A DNA stretch of 43,304 bases from contig CABYFA010000009.1 in the NCBI GenBank assembly GCA_902518155.1, positions 1 to 43,304 of the forward strand. The letters run 5' to 3'. The stretch's first letter is position 1. Each line of letters opens with the position of its first letter. This DNA is from an uncultured Pelagibacteraceae bacterium (GTDB lineage Bacteria > Pseudomonadota > Alphaproteobacteria > Pelagibacterales > Pelagibacteraceae). The notes below the pieces were generated by a model, which was not told the DNA's origin, did no database searches, and worked only from the letters and a program-made list of their open reading frames with translations. This document shows positions 35,092 through 43,022 of the stretch, piece after piece. The translations under genes were made by a program, and so were the position numbers.

Positions 35092-36546
35092 TTAAGTTCC
35101 ACAAAAAGTTTGATAATTTTCATTTGAACTGGATAATATTTGGTATTCACTGATATCTTTTTGATCAATATAGGGGCTATTTAAGATTTTTAAAAAGTTA
35201 AGCAAAGGTTCCAAATTTCCTTGATCTGCATCTCTAAGAGTATTTTCAACTATATGATTTCTTGGAATTAAAAGAGGGTTTGTACTTCTCATCAATTTTT
35301 TATGCTTTTCCTTTGAATTATCATGACTTGATGATCTTTCCTGCCACCTTTTTTTCCAGTTGATAAAATCAGCACCTTCATAAATATTATCTTCTTGAAT
35401 TTTAAAGTTCATCAAATGGCAAAATGTATTTGTATAATCAACTTTATTTTGATGCATCCAGGTGAGTAAGTCTAAAATTAGGTATTTATCTTTCTCATCC
35501 TTACCAAGCAAGCCTAGCTTAGCCCTCATCATATTTAACCACTTTTCTTCATATGTTTTTTCAAAAGTGTCAATTATTTCAGTTGCTAATTTTACAGCTG
35601 TGTCTTGGTCTTTATCAATCAAAGGTATCAAGCATTCAGCAAATCTCGAAAGATTCCATTTTGTTATAACCGGCTGATTGCAGTAAGCATATCTTCCTAA
35701 TTTATCAATTGAACTAAATACAGTTTTTGGATCATAAATATCCATGAAAGCACAGGGTCCGTAGTCAATGGTCTCACCAGCTATACTCATGTTATCCGTA
35801 TTCATTACACCATGAATAAATCCAACTCTCATCCAATTGACAACTAAATCAATCTGTTTATCTAAAACAACTTTTAAAAGATCTAAGGCTTTATTTTTTG
35901 AATTTTCAATTTCTGGGTAATGTCTTTTGACAACATAATCAAATAATGTCTCTAACTCACCTTTTTTATTCCTTGCAGCAATATACTGAAAAGTTCCTAC
36001 TCTAATATGACTTGATGCCACTCTGGTGAGTATAGCACCTTCTAATGGTGTCTCTCTAATTACATTTTCTCCAGTTTTTGCAACCGCCAGACTTCGCGTC
36101 GTTGGTATATTTAAGGCATACATTGCTTCACTTATTAAATATTCTCTAAGCATAGGCCCTAAAGCAGCTCTTCCATCTCCATTTCTTGAAAAAGCAGTTT
36201 TTCCCGAGCCTTTAAATTGAATATCGTATCTATGATTATTTTTAGATACATGTTCTCCAATTAAAACTGCTCTACCATCACCAAGCATTGTAAAATGTCC
36301 AAATTGGTGACCCGCATAAGCTTGTGCTATTGAATTACTATTTTTTGGTAATTCGTTTCCTGTAAATATAGCCGATAATTCAGACTGACTTATTTCAGAA
36401 AAGTCTAAATTTAAATCTTTTGCCAAAGCCTCATTTAATAAAATCAGTTTAGGATTTTTAACTTTTACTGGATTTATCTTTTCTCTAAATGGCTCAGGCA
36501 ATTTGGAATATGTGTTATCAAAATTCCAATTGATATTATTTTTCAT
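35092..36546 (-). CDS. selO: Protein adenylyltransferase SelO (YdiU/UPF0061)
   Basis: A 484-residue SelO. The inverted pseudokinase core is complete: GDGRAVLIGE, IQFKGSGKTAFSRNGDGRAALGPMLREYL, IPTTRSLAV, and HGVMNTDNMSIAGETIDYGPCAFMD (metal and ATP site). SelO transfers AMP to protein hydroxyls and takes part in oxidative stress through S-glutathionylation in studied members. The C terminus ends in FCGT; eukaryotic orthologues carry selenocysteine near the end, here an ordinary Cys. It follows msrA with a 6-nt gap, giving a redox pair. Confidence 0.95.
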   Translation of the reverse strand: MKNNINWNFDNTYSKLPEPFREKINPVKVKNPKLILLNEALAKDLNLDFSEISQSELSAIFTGNELPKNSNSIAQAYAGHQFGHFTMLGDGRAVLIGEHVSKNNHRYDIQFKGSGKTAFSRNGDGRAALGPMLREYLISEAMYALNIPTTRSLAVAKTGENVIRETPLEGAILTRVASSHIRVGTFQYIAARNKKGELETLFDYVVKRHYPEIENSKNKALDLLKVVLDKQIDLVVNWMRVGFIHGVMNTDNMSIAGETIDYGPCAFMDIYDPKTVFSSIDKLGRYAYCNQPVITKWNLSRFAECLIPLIDKDQDTAVKLATEIIDTFEKTYEEKWLNMMRAKLGLLGKDEKDKYLILDLLTWMHQNKVDYTNTFCHLMNFKIQEDNIYEGADFINWKKRWQERSSSHDNSKEKHKKLMRSTNPLLIPRNHIVENTLRDADQGNLEPLLNFLKILNSPYIDQKDISEYQILSSSNENYQTFCGT

Positions 36547-36552
36547 AAATAG

Positions 36553-37128
36553 CTACATTTTCCAAATTCGATTTAAAATCTCTTCTCGTCTACAAGCTTT
36601 TTTATATTTTAAATAATTCAAAAAATATACTTGATAATAATCTTGATGACGATCTTCAGCTATATAAAATTTTTCAAATTCTTTAATATAAGTTACAACT
36701 TTTTTATTAAATTTTTTTTCTAGTCTTTTAAAATCTTTTTCAATTAAGTTTTTTTCCTTTTGATTTGTATAAAAAGCTGCAGATCTGTAGCTATAACCTT
36801 TGTCACAAAACTGACCATAGGGATCAAATGGATCTATATTGAGCCAAAAATTTTTAAGTAATTCTTCGTAAGATATTAAACTTGCATCATAAATTACTTC
36901 TACAACTTCAAGGTGACCTGTATTTCCATAAGTAACTTCTTCATAGGTTGGATTTTCAGTTTTCCCACCAGAATATCCTGAAATCACTTTCTCAACACCT
37001 GTTAATTTTTCAAAAGATTCTTCCATACACCAGAAACAACCACCAGCAAAATATGCTTTGCTTTTTTCAGATGCTAGTATTGAATTATTAATTATTAAGT
37101 TTAGAAATATAAATAATAAAAGTCTCAT
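36553..37128 (-). CDS. msrA: Peptide methionine (S)-S-oxide reductase, exported
   Basis: About 191 residues from the ATG at 37128; a TTG at 37146 is a less likely start. The catalytic motif GCFWC lies at about 30-34 and YSGGKTENPTYEEV, GHLEVVEV and FDPYGQFCDKGYSYRSA are all present. An N-terminal signal-like segment (LLLFIFLNLIINNSILAS) suggests a periplasmic enzyme, unlike the cytosolic E. coli MsrA. It repairs oxidised methionines. It sits directly upstream of selO. Confidence 0.93.
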   Translation of the reverse strand: MRLLLFIFLNLIINNSILASEKSKAYFAGGCFWCMEESFEKLTGVEKVISGYSGGKTENPTYEEVTYGNTGHLEVVEVIYDASLISYEELLKNFWLNIDPFDPYGQFCDKGYSYRSAAFYTNQKEKNLIEKDFKRLEKKFNKKVVTYIKEFEKFYIAEDRHQDYYQVYFLNYLKYKKACRREEILNRIWKM

Positions 37129-37167
37129 GATTAAAAATTTATACAAAAATTGGGAACTGAGTCTAGA

Positions 37168-37207
37168 TTATTAAAGGTAGCTACTTTAAGAAGCTTACCT
37201 TTAATAA
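37168..37207 (-). terminator. Hairpin between formate dehydrogenase and msrA
   Basis: A perfect 12-bp inverted repeat, TTATTAAAGGTA / TACCTTTAATAA, with a 16-nt loop that can add a few pairs. It lies 13 nt after the formate dehydrogenase stop and before msrA on the same strand. It is AT-rich and has no long T tract, but it is the only strong hairpin in that gap and probably separates the two transcripts. Confidence 0.6.
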
Positions 37208-37220
37208 TTAAAAGAATGAT

Positions 37221-38420
37221 TTATTTTTTCTTATATTTAGCTGCCTCTTCAGAACCACCTGTGGCAGATCCTTTACTATATGAGTGAGCACCCATTCCAG
37301 CTAATTGTCCATCTTTGACAATAAGATATTGATCTCTAATTTCTTTTCCTTCAAAGAAACATTCTAAGATTTCTCTTACACCATCAGCATATCTTGTTTG
37401 AGCTGACAAAGAAGTTCCAGAAGTGTGAGGTGTCATACCATGGTTAGGCATTGTTCTCCATACGTGATCGTTTGGAGCTGGTTGTGGAAACCAAACATCT
37501 CCAGCGTAACCACTTAGTTGACCACTCTTTAATGCTTTTGCAATCGCATCACGATTACAAATTTTACCTCTTGCAGTGTTTACAATATAAGCACCTTTTT
37601 TCATTTTGCTTATCATTGCATCGTCAAATAAGTTCTCAGTCTCAGGATGGAGAGGACAATTTATAGTCACGACATCACAAACTTTAACCATAGACTCTAC
37701 TGACTCATGAAATGTTAAGTTTAATTCTTTTTCAACACTATCTGGTAATTTATGCCTATCAAAATAATGTAAGTGTACATCAAATGGTTTCATTTTTCTT
37801 AATGCATCTAAACCGATACGGCCAGCAGCAACAGTTCCAATGTGCATACCTTCAACATCATAAGATCTTTGCACTGCATCTGCTATGTTCCATCCACCTT
37901 CATTAACAATTCTATGTTGGTTGTGATAGTCTCTCACCATTGATACAATCATCATTACAATGTGTTCAGCAACAGATCTTGAATTACAAAAAGTTACTTC
38001 AACTACATCAATTTTGTTATCCATAGCTGCTTGTAAATCTACGTGATCAGAGCCAATTCCAGCTGTAATAGCCATTTTTAAGTTTTTTGCTTTAGCAATT
38101 CTTTCTTTAGTTAAGTAGTAAGGAAAAAAAGGTTGAGAAATTACTATATCAGCGTCAACGATATGCTTATCAGCCTCACATCCATCTCCATCTTTACTAT
38201 TAGTAACTACTAACTCATGTCCATTACTTTCTAAAAATTTTCTTAATCCTAATTCTCCCGAAACACATCCTAACAATTCTCCTGGATTAAAATCTCTTCC
38301 TTTTGGTGAAGGTAAAGTCATCCCATCTGGATATTTTTCTAGTTTAGGAAGATCTTTAAGTGGATATGACTTAGGCATTCCTCCTTTTGGATCATCATAT
38401 AATACACATAATATTTTCAT
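37221..38420 (-). CDS. fdh: NAD-dependent formate dehydrogenase, metal-free
   Basis: A 399-residue D-2-hydroxyacid-dehydrogenase-type FDH, very close in layout to the Pseudomonas sp. 101 enzyme. Key residues fall at the same numbers: N146 (FCNSRSVAEH), the AAGRIG Rossmann loop (198-203), D221 fixing NAD specificity, R284 (NTARG), Q313 and H332 (TPHTSG). It oxidises formate to CO2 and yields NADH in the cytoplasm, an energy route for SAR11-style C1 oxidation. A clear AGGAG ribosome site precedes the ATG at 38420. It is 77 nt after the HPP gene on the same strand and ends with a hairpin. Confidence 0.96.
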   Translation of the reverse strand: MKILCVLYDDPKGGMPKSYPLKDLPKLEKYPDGMTLPSPKGRDFNPGELLGCVSGELGLRKFLESNGHELVVTNSKDGDGCEADKHIVDADIVISQPFFPYYLTKERIAKAKNLKMAITAGIGSDHVDLQAAMDNKIDVVEVTFCNSRSVAEHIVMMIVSMVRDYHNQHRIVNEGGWNIADAVQRSYDVEGMHIGTVAAGRIGLDALRKMKPFDVHLHYFDRHKLPDSVEKELNLTFHESVESMVKVCDVVTINCPLHPETENLFDDAMISKMKKGAYIVNTARGKICNRDAIAKALKSGQLSGYAGDVWFPQPAPNDHVWRTMPNHGMTPHTSGTSLSAQTRYADGVREILECFFEGKEIRDQYLIVKDGQLAGMGAHSYSKGSATGGSEEAAKYKKK

Positions 38421-38497
38421 TTATTCTCCTGCGTTACTTTCAATCATTAATTTATTTTGAGACATCTAACATTATTTTAATGTCGCTAGCAAACAAA

Positions 38498-38962
38498 TTA
38501 TTTTGTTTTCGGATAACTCTTTTTAAGTATAAATTTATTAATTATAATAGCAAAAACTAGAATAATTATTGATCCTGAAATTATTGGGCTTAACAAATAG
38601 TCTAGTGAGACACTGCCCATAATAACTATAATTGGATTTCCACCTGCGGGCGGATGGGTTACATTTAGCAATATCATTAGACCCACTCCAAAACCAACTG
38701 CTAATGGTATAATTATAAATAATGGCAAAGGAATTAAATATAAAAAAAACATTCCTACAGTTGCAGTTACTAGATGTCCAAAAAAAACATTTTTAGGTTG
38801 GGCAAAGGGGCTTTCGGGATATCCATACAACAGAACCATTGATGATCCAAAAGATGCAATAAGAAAAATTCCAAATTCAGTTTTGTAAGTTAATAAAGTT
38901 AAAATACCTATAGTGATAATTGAAAATAATCCTGCAATAAAAGATTGTTTTAAATTACCCAT
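38498..38962 (-). CDS. HPP family membrane protein
   Basis: A 154-residue protein with four hydrophobic helices and the HPP signature (LNVTHPPAGGNPI near residue 103). The HPP family includes cyanobacterial and chloroplast nitrite transporters, but many bacterial members have unknown cargo. It starts 4 nt after the SufU-like gene, so the two share a transcript. Whether formate dehydrogenase, 77 nt downstream, is read with them is unclear. Confidence 0.87.
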   Translation of the reverse strand: MGNLKQSFIAGLFSIITIGILTLLTYKTEFGIFLIASFGSSMVLLYGYPESPFAQPKNVFFGHLVTATVGMFFLYLIPLPLFIIIPLAVGFGVGLMILLNVTHPPAGGNPIIVIMGSVSLDYLLSPIISGSIIILVFAIIINKFILKKSYPKTK

Positions 38963-38966
38963 GAGA

Positions 38967-39365
38967 TCATTTTGAAACTATTTTTTTTATTGTTTTAAAA
39001 GGTAATAAAATACATTCTTTACGAGATAGATTTTTATCATTGAATATTTTATTAAGTGATTTCCATTTTTTTTCAATATTTTCAACGTTTCCTTCAAAAT
39101 AATGTTTTGCATCATCGCACAATTCATTAATTTTGGATTTATTTTCATTCATTGAAATTTTTGAAAGTAAACTTGCTGAAGCTTGACAATAAACACAGGA
39201 CTTACCTTGATAACCAAAGTCAACAATTTTATTTTTTTTGATAACTAAATCTATTTGCATCTCATCTCCGCACATTGAATTTTTCAATTTTGAGTGGTGT
39301 GTATAGTTTTTGATACTTTTGTTATTGTTGGTATCAGAGGCTATTTTAAGAATATCCAAATTCAT
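38967..39365 (-). CDS. SufU/IscU-like iron-sulfur scaffold protein
   Basis: A 132-residue small protein with the SufU cysteine layout: C32-G-D34, C57 (in GKSCVYCQASASLLSK, with an extra C60) and C118 (RKECILLPFKTIKK). The spacing 25 and 61 residues is very close to Bacillus SufU, which has its D between the first cysteines too. It lacks the LPPVK motif of IscU. It could assemble Fe-S clusters or pass sulfur for SufS. The rest of the suf set is not in this window. Confidence 0.82.
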   Translation of the reverse strand: MNLDILKIASDTNNNKSIKNYTHHSKLKNSMCGDEMQIDLVIKKNKIVDFGYQGKSCVYCQASASLLSKISMNENKSKINELCDDAKHYFEGNVENIEKKWKSLNKIFNDKNLSRKECILLPFKTIKKIVSK

Positions 39366-39451
39366 ATTAATTTATTATACTAGTACCAATACTTTGTATA
39401 ACAATTTAATTTATGTTGTAGTGCTAATCAATTAGATCTAAATAGTCGATT

Positions 39452-40357
39452 ATGGTTGAACTTAGAAATGAAAAAATAGCTGTACCGGTCGTTTTATTTG
39501 CAGGGATACTTTGGTCGTTTGGCCCTCTAGTAGTGAGATATATGAATGATCCTCATATGGTTCCTTGGCAATATATTTTTGGTAGAGGTTTAACCATTTT
39601 TATTATTTTAAATTTATATTTATATTTCGAAGAAGGAATAAATTTTTACAAAAACTACAAAAAAGTAGGTAAATCAGGACTCGTTGGTGGCATTGGTCTT
39701 GGTATTGCAATGATTTCATTTATTTATTCAATTACAAACACTACTGCAGCAATTACTTTATTATGTTTAGCTGCAATGCCTTTTTTCACTGCATTATTAG
39801 CTTTTTTATTTTTAAAGGAAAAAATTTCTCTTAATGTCTGGATATCAATGCTTATTGCAACTGTGGGTATTATAATCATGGCTGTTGGTAATACTGAAAA
39901 AAATTCTTTAATAGGTTTTGTTTTTGGACTTACATCATCAATTGGATTTTCAATTTTTTCAGTCACTTTAAGATGGAGAAAAGAAACTCCAAAATTTACA
40001 ACAGTTGCTGTTGCGGGTTTATTTTGTTTTATAACTGCTACGATTATGATTTTGGTTAATAAACAACCTTTTTTTGCTACAAGCTATAATAGTGCAATGT
40101 TTTCTCTCCATGGAGTATTAGTGTGTTTAGGTCTTATTTTATATTCTATAGGATCTAAAGCAATCCAAGCTGCGGAGTTAACATTATTGTCTCTGACGGA
40201 GGTTATTGGAGGAATTTTTTGGGTATGGTTACCATTGTTTGGGATTAATGAAATTCCATCTACTAATACAATAGTGGGTGGCTTCTTTCTTTTTGTTTCA
40301 CTAATTTACTATAGCCTTATAATGAGATGGAATAAGAGATATATAGCTCTTAATTAA
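39452..40357 (+). CDS. EamA/DMT-family permease, creatinase operon
   Basis: A 301-residue protein with ten predicted helices and two EamA repeats (LFAGILWSFGPLVVRYM; second half near FGLTSSIGFSIFSVTLRWRKE). Helix ends carry TAAITLLCLAAMPFFTALLAFLFLKEKIS, typical of DMT carriers. It lies 13 nt before creatinase on the same strand, so it may carry creatine, guanidinoacetate or a product such as urea or sarcosine. It is divergent from the SufU-like gene with an 86-nt spacer that should contain the operon promoter. Confidence 0.85.
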   Translation: MVELRNEKIAVPVVLFAGILWSFGPLVVRYMNDPHMVPWQYIFGRGLTIFIILNLYLYFEEGINFYKNYKKVGKSGLVGGIGLGIAMISFIYSITNTTAAITLLCLAAMPFFTALLAFLFLKEKISLNVWISMLIATVGIIIMAVGNTEKNSLIGFVFGLTSSIGFSIFSVTLRWRKETPKFTTVAVAGLFCFITATIMILVNKQPFFATSYNSAMFSLHGVLVCLGLILYSIGSKAIQAAELTLLSLTEVIGGIFWVWLPLFGINEIPSTNTIVGGFFLFVSLIYYSLIMRWNKRYIALN

Positions 40358-40370
40358 ATTCATAAAATTT

Positions 40371-41588
40371 ATGGAAAGGCCTGATTTTTTTACTTTAAAG
40401 AATGGTGAAAAGGCTAAACTACCTTTTTCTAATGAAGAATATAATCAAAGGTTAAAAAAATTAAGATCTATAATGGATAAAGATAATCTTGATATGATTA
40501 TTTTAACCTCAATGCATAATATAGCTTACTACTCTGGTTTTATTTATTGCTCTTTTGGTAGACCATACGGATGTATCATTACTGAAAACAAAATTGTAAC
40601 TATTTCAGCTAATATTGATGCAAGTCAGCCCTGGAGGAGATCACATTGTGAAAATATTATTTATACTGATTGGAAAAAAAACAATTTTTTAAAAGCGATA
40701 ACCTCAATAATTGATGAGAATAAAATACCTAAAAATATTGGAATTGAAAATGATCATATTACTTTAGAAATGAATGAAAAAATTCAATCAATTTTTTCAG
40801 CCTCTGCTTTTACAGATATTTCAAAAAAACTGATGAAGTTAAGAATGATAAAATCTAAAGAAGAAATAGAAATTATAAAAAATGGGGCAAGAATTGCTGA
40901 TATTGGGGGAGAAGAAATTGTTAAAAATATTAAAGAAGGAGCAACAGAGTTAGAAATTGCAATAACTGGAAGAGATAAAATGGAAAAAGAAATAGCCAAA
41001 ACATATCCAGATGCTGAATACATGGATACTTGGGTATGGTTTCAATCAGGTATCAATACAGATGGTGCACATAATCCAAAAACAAATCGCAAATTAGTAA
41101 ATGGTGATATTTTATCCTTAAACACTTTTCCAATGATTTCTGGATATTATACTGCTTTAGAGAGGACTTTATTTCTAGATAATGTAAATGATGAATCTTT
41201 AAAAGCATGGGAGGCAAATGTGAAGGTTCACATAAGGGGGCTTGAGTTAATAAAACCTGGAGTAAAATGTTCTGACATATGTAATGAATTAAATGAACTT
41301 TTTGCTGAACTAGGATATTTGCAATACAGAACTTTTGGGTATGGACATTCATTTGGAGTATTGTCCCATTTTTATGGAAGGGAAGCGGGTCTTGAATTGA
41401 GAGAGGATATTGACACTATTCTTGAGGAAAATATGGTTATTTCAATGGAGCCTATGATACTTATTCCAGAAGGAAATCCTGGTGCAGGAGGGTATAGAGA
41501 GCATGATATTTTGGTAATAGGAAAGAATAGTGCAGAAAATATTACGAAGTTTCCATTTGGTCCTGAGCATAATGTTATAAAAGGTTAA
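40371..41588 (+). CDS. Creatinase (creatine amidinohydrolase)
   Basis: A 405-residue pita-bread-fold protein, almost the same length as Pseudomonas putida creatinase (403). Long stretches match from memory, such as SFGRPY, WFQSGINTDGAHNP, GYYTALERTLFLD and QYRTFGYGHSFG. Active-site residues H234, E264, R337 and E360 correspond to H232, E262, R335 and E358 of the putida enzyme, and R64 is kept. There are no metal ligands of the M24 peptidases, as expected. It converts creatine to sarcosine and urea; activity on guanidinoacetate is a possible variation. It is 1 nt from the amidinotransferase gene. Confidence 0.93.
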   Translation: MERPDFFTLKNGEKAKLPFSNEEYNQRLKKLRSIMDKDNLDMIILTSMHNIAYYSGFIYCSFGRPYGCIITENKIVTISANIDASQPWRRSHCENIIYTDWKKNNFLKAITSIIDENKIPKNIGIENDHITLEMNEKIQSIFSASAFTDISKKLMKLRMIKSKEEIEIIKNGARIADIGGEEIVKNIKEGATELEIAITGRDKMEKEIAKTYPDAEYMDTWVWFQSGINTDGAHNPKTNRKLVNGDILSLNTFPMISGYYTALERTLFLDNVNDESLKAWEANVKVHIRGLELIKPGVKCSDICNELNELFAELGYLQYRTFGYGHSFGVLSHFYGREAGLELREDIDTILEENMVISMEPMILIPEGNPGAGGYREHDILVIGKNSAENITKFPFGPEHNVIKG

Positions 41589-41589
41589 A

Positions 41590-42705
41590 ATGAAAAAAGG
41601 AAAAAGGATTGTAAATAGTTGGAATGAGTGGGATCCTTTAAAGCATGTTATTGTTGGAAGGGCCGACGGCACATGTATACCCGCACCAGAGCCTGCTTTA
41701 GATGCAAAAGTTCCTGAAGACTCAGATATGAGAGGGAAATTTGGTCCTAGAACAAAAGACACTGTAGATAAAGCAAATCAGTTACTTGATGATTTCTCAA
41801 ATATTTTGGTTAAAAGAGGTATTAAAGTTGATAGACCAACACCTTTAAATTTTAATCAAAAAACTTCAACACCTGATTGGGAATCTGAAACTATGTTTGG
41901 CTGCATGCCTCCTAGAGATGTTTTATTAACAGTTGGAAATGAAATTTTAGAGGCAACTATGAGTTATAGATGTAGATGGTTTGAGTATCTTTGTTATCGT
42001 CCGCTTCTTAAAGAATATTACGATTTAGATCCAAACATGAGACATGAATCAGCGCCAAAGCCAAGATTAACAGATGCAGATTATAGAAAAGATTATTTAT
42101 CTGACAAAATCGGAATTCAAAAAAGATTAAAATGGACTGAAGATAAATTTTTCGTAACAACTGAAGAAGAACCTTTGTTCGATGCAGCTGATGTTTTGAG
42201 ATTTGGTAAAGACTTAGTGGTGCAACATGGTTTTACGACAAATCTTAAAGGAATTGATTGGTTAAAAAGACATTATAAAAATCATCGAGTTCATGCAGTA
42301 AACTTTCCTGGTGATCCATACCCAATTCATATAGATGCAACCTTCACACCAATAAAAGAAGGATTGATTATTAACAATCCTCAAAGAAGATTACCTAAAG
42401 AACAAAGAAAATTATTTGAAAATAATGGTTGGGAAATTATAGATGCTGCACAACCTGCTCACAACGAACCACCACCACTTTGTTACTCATCTGTTTGGCT
42501 TTCTATGAATGTTTTGGTAATAGATCCAAAGACAGTTTGTGTAGAAAAAAGTGAAAAATATCAAGCAGAGCAACTCGATAAACTTGGTATGGAAGTAATT
42601 CCAGTAGATTTAAGAGACGCCTATGCTTTTGGCGGCGGTCTTCATTGTTGTACTGCTGATGTTTATAGAGAAAGTGAATTTAAAGATTATTTTCCTAAAC
42701 AATAA
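41590..42705 (+). CDS. Glycine amidinotransferase (AGAT-like)
   Basis: A 371-residue five-fold barrel amidinotransferase resembling vertebrate AGAT, without the mitochondrial presequence. NSWNEWDPLKHVIVGRADG starts the family; the catalytic triad is D198 (FDAAD), H247 (IHIDATF) and C353 (GGGLHCCTADV), with spacing close to human D254, H303 and C407. It moves an amidino group from arginine to glycine or another amine, forming guanidinoacetate and ornithine, through a Cys-amidino intermediate. The reaction is reversible. Partnering with creatinase in one operon is unusual: one makes and one breaks guanidino acids. Confidence 0.92.
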   Translation: MKKGKRIVNSWNEWDPLKHVIVGRADGTCIPAPEPALDAKVPEDSDMRGKFGPRTKDTVDKANQLLDDFSNILVKRGIKVDRPTPLNFNQKTSTPDWESETMFGCMPPRDVLLTVGNEILEATMSYRCRWFEYLCYRPLLKEYYDLDPNMRHESAPKPRLTDADYRKDYLSDKIGIQKRLKWTEDKFFVTTEEEPLFDAADVLRFGKDLVVQHGFTTNLKGIDWLKRHYKNHRVHAVNFPGDPYPIHIDATFTPIKEGLIINNPQRRLPKEQRKLFENNGWEIIDAAQPAHNEPPPLCYSSVWLSMNVLVIDPKTVCVEKSEKYQAEQLDKLGMEVIPVDLRDAYAFGGGLHCCTADVYRESEFKDYFPKQ

Positions 42706-42721
42706 AAAAAATATAATTTAA

Positions 42722-42949
42722 TTAGCTAGGATTTTTTTTTAAAAAATCAATATATTGTAAAACTTCATTGAATTTATCATCTGGAATATCTTTATAACTT
42801 GCATTGAATTTACTTTTTATACAAATTGCTACATGGGCATAAGGATTTCTTCCTTTAGGATGATTAGGATGATCAGGTAATTGACCTACCAAATAATCGC
42901 CAGCTTCCTGAATAATCTTCCAGAGTTTACTAGCGTTTTCTTTGTTCAT
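42722..42949 (-). CDS. Small protein similar to phage antirepressor C-terminal domain
   Basis: About 75 residues from the ATG at 42949; the frame is open to a TTG at 42958. The C-terminal half, NPYAHVAICIKSKFNASYKDIPDDKFNEVLQYIDFLKK, resembles the short domain (ORF6C/P22AR-C type) found at the end of phage antirepressors, where it reads like NPYA...IK..F...SYK.IP...F.E...FL. Nothing else of a phage is nearby. It may be a domesticated or orphan DNA-binding regulator. It converges with the amidinotransferase gene. Confidence 0.6.
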   Translation of the reverse strand: MNKENASKLWKIIQEAGDYLVGQLPDHPNHPKGRNPYAHVAICIKSKFNASYKDIPDDKFNEVLQYIDFLKKNPS

Positions 42950-43022
42950 ACATCCCAAGATCTTGATTTATTTTAATCTAGCATAGTCTTTAGACTAAAA
43001 TAAAAATAGAAAATTTTTAGAT

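Noticed and set aside
41053..41352. Minus-strand 99-codon frame inside creatinase
   Set aside because: Low-complexity antisense of a highly conserved enzyme; no independent evidence.
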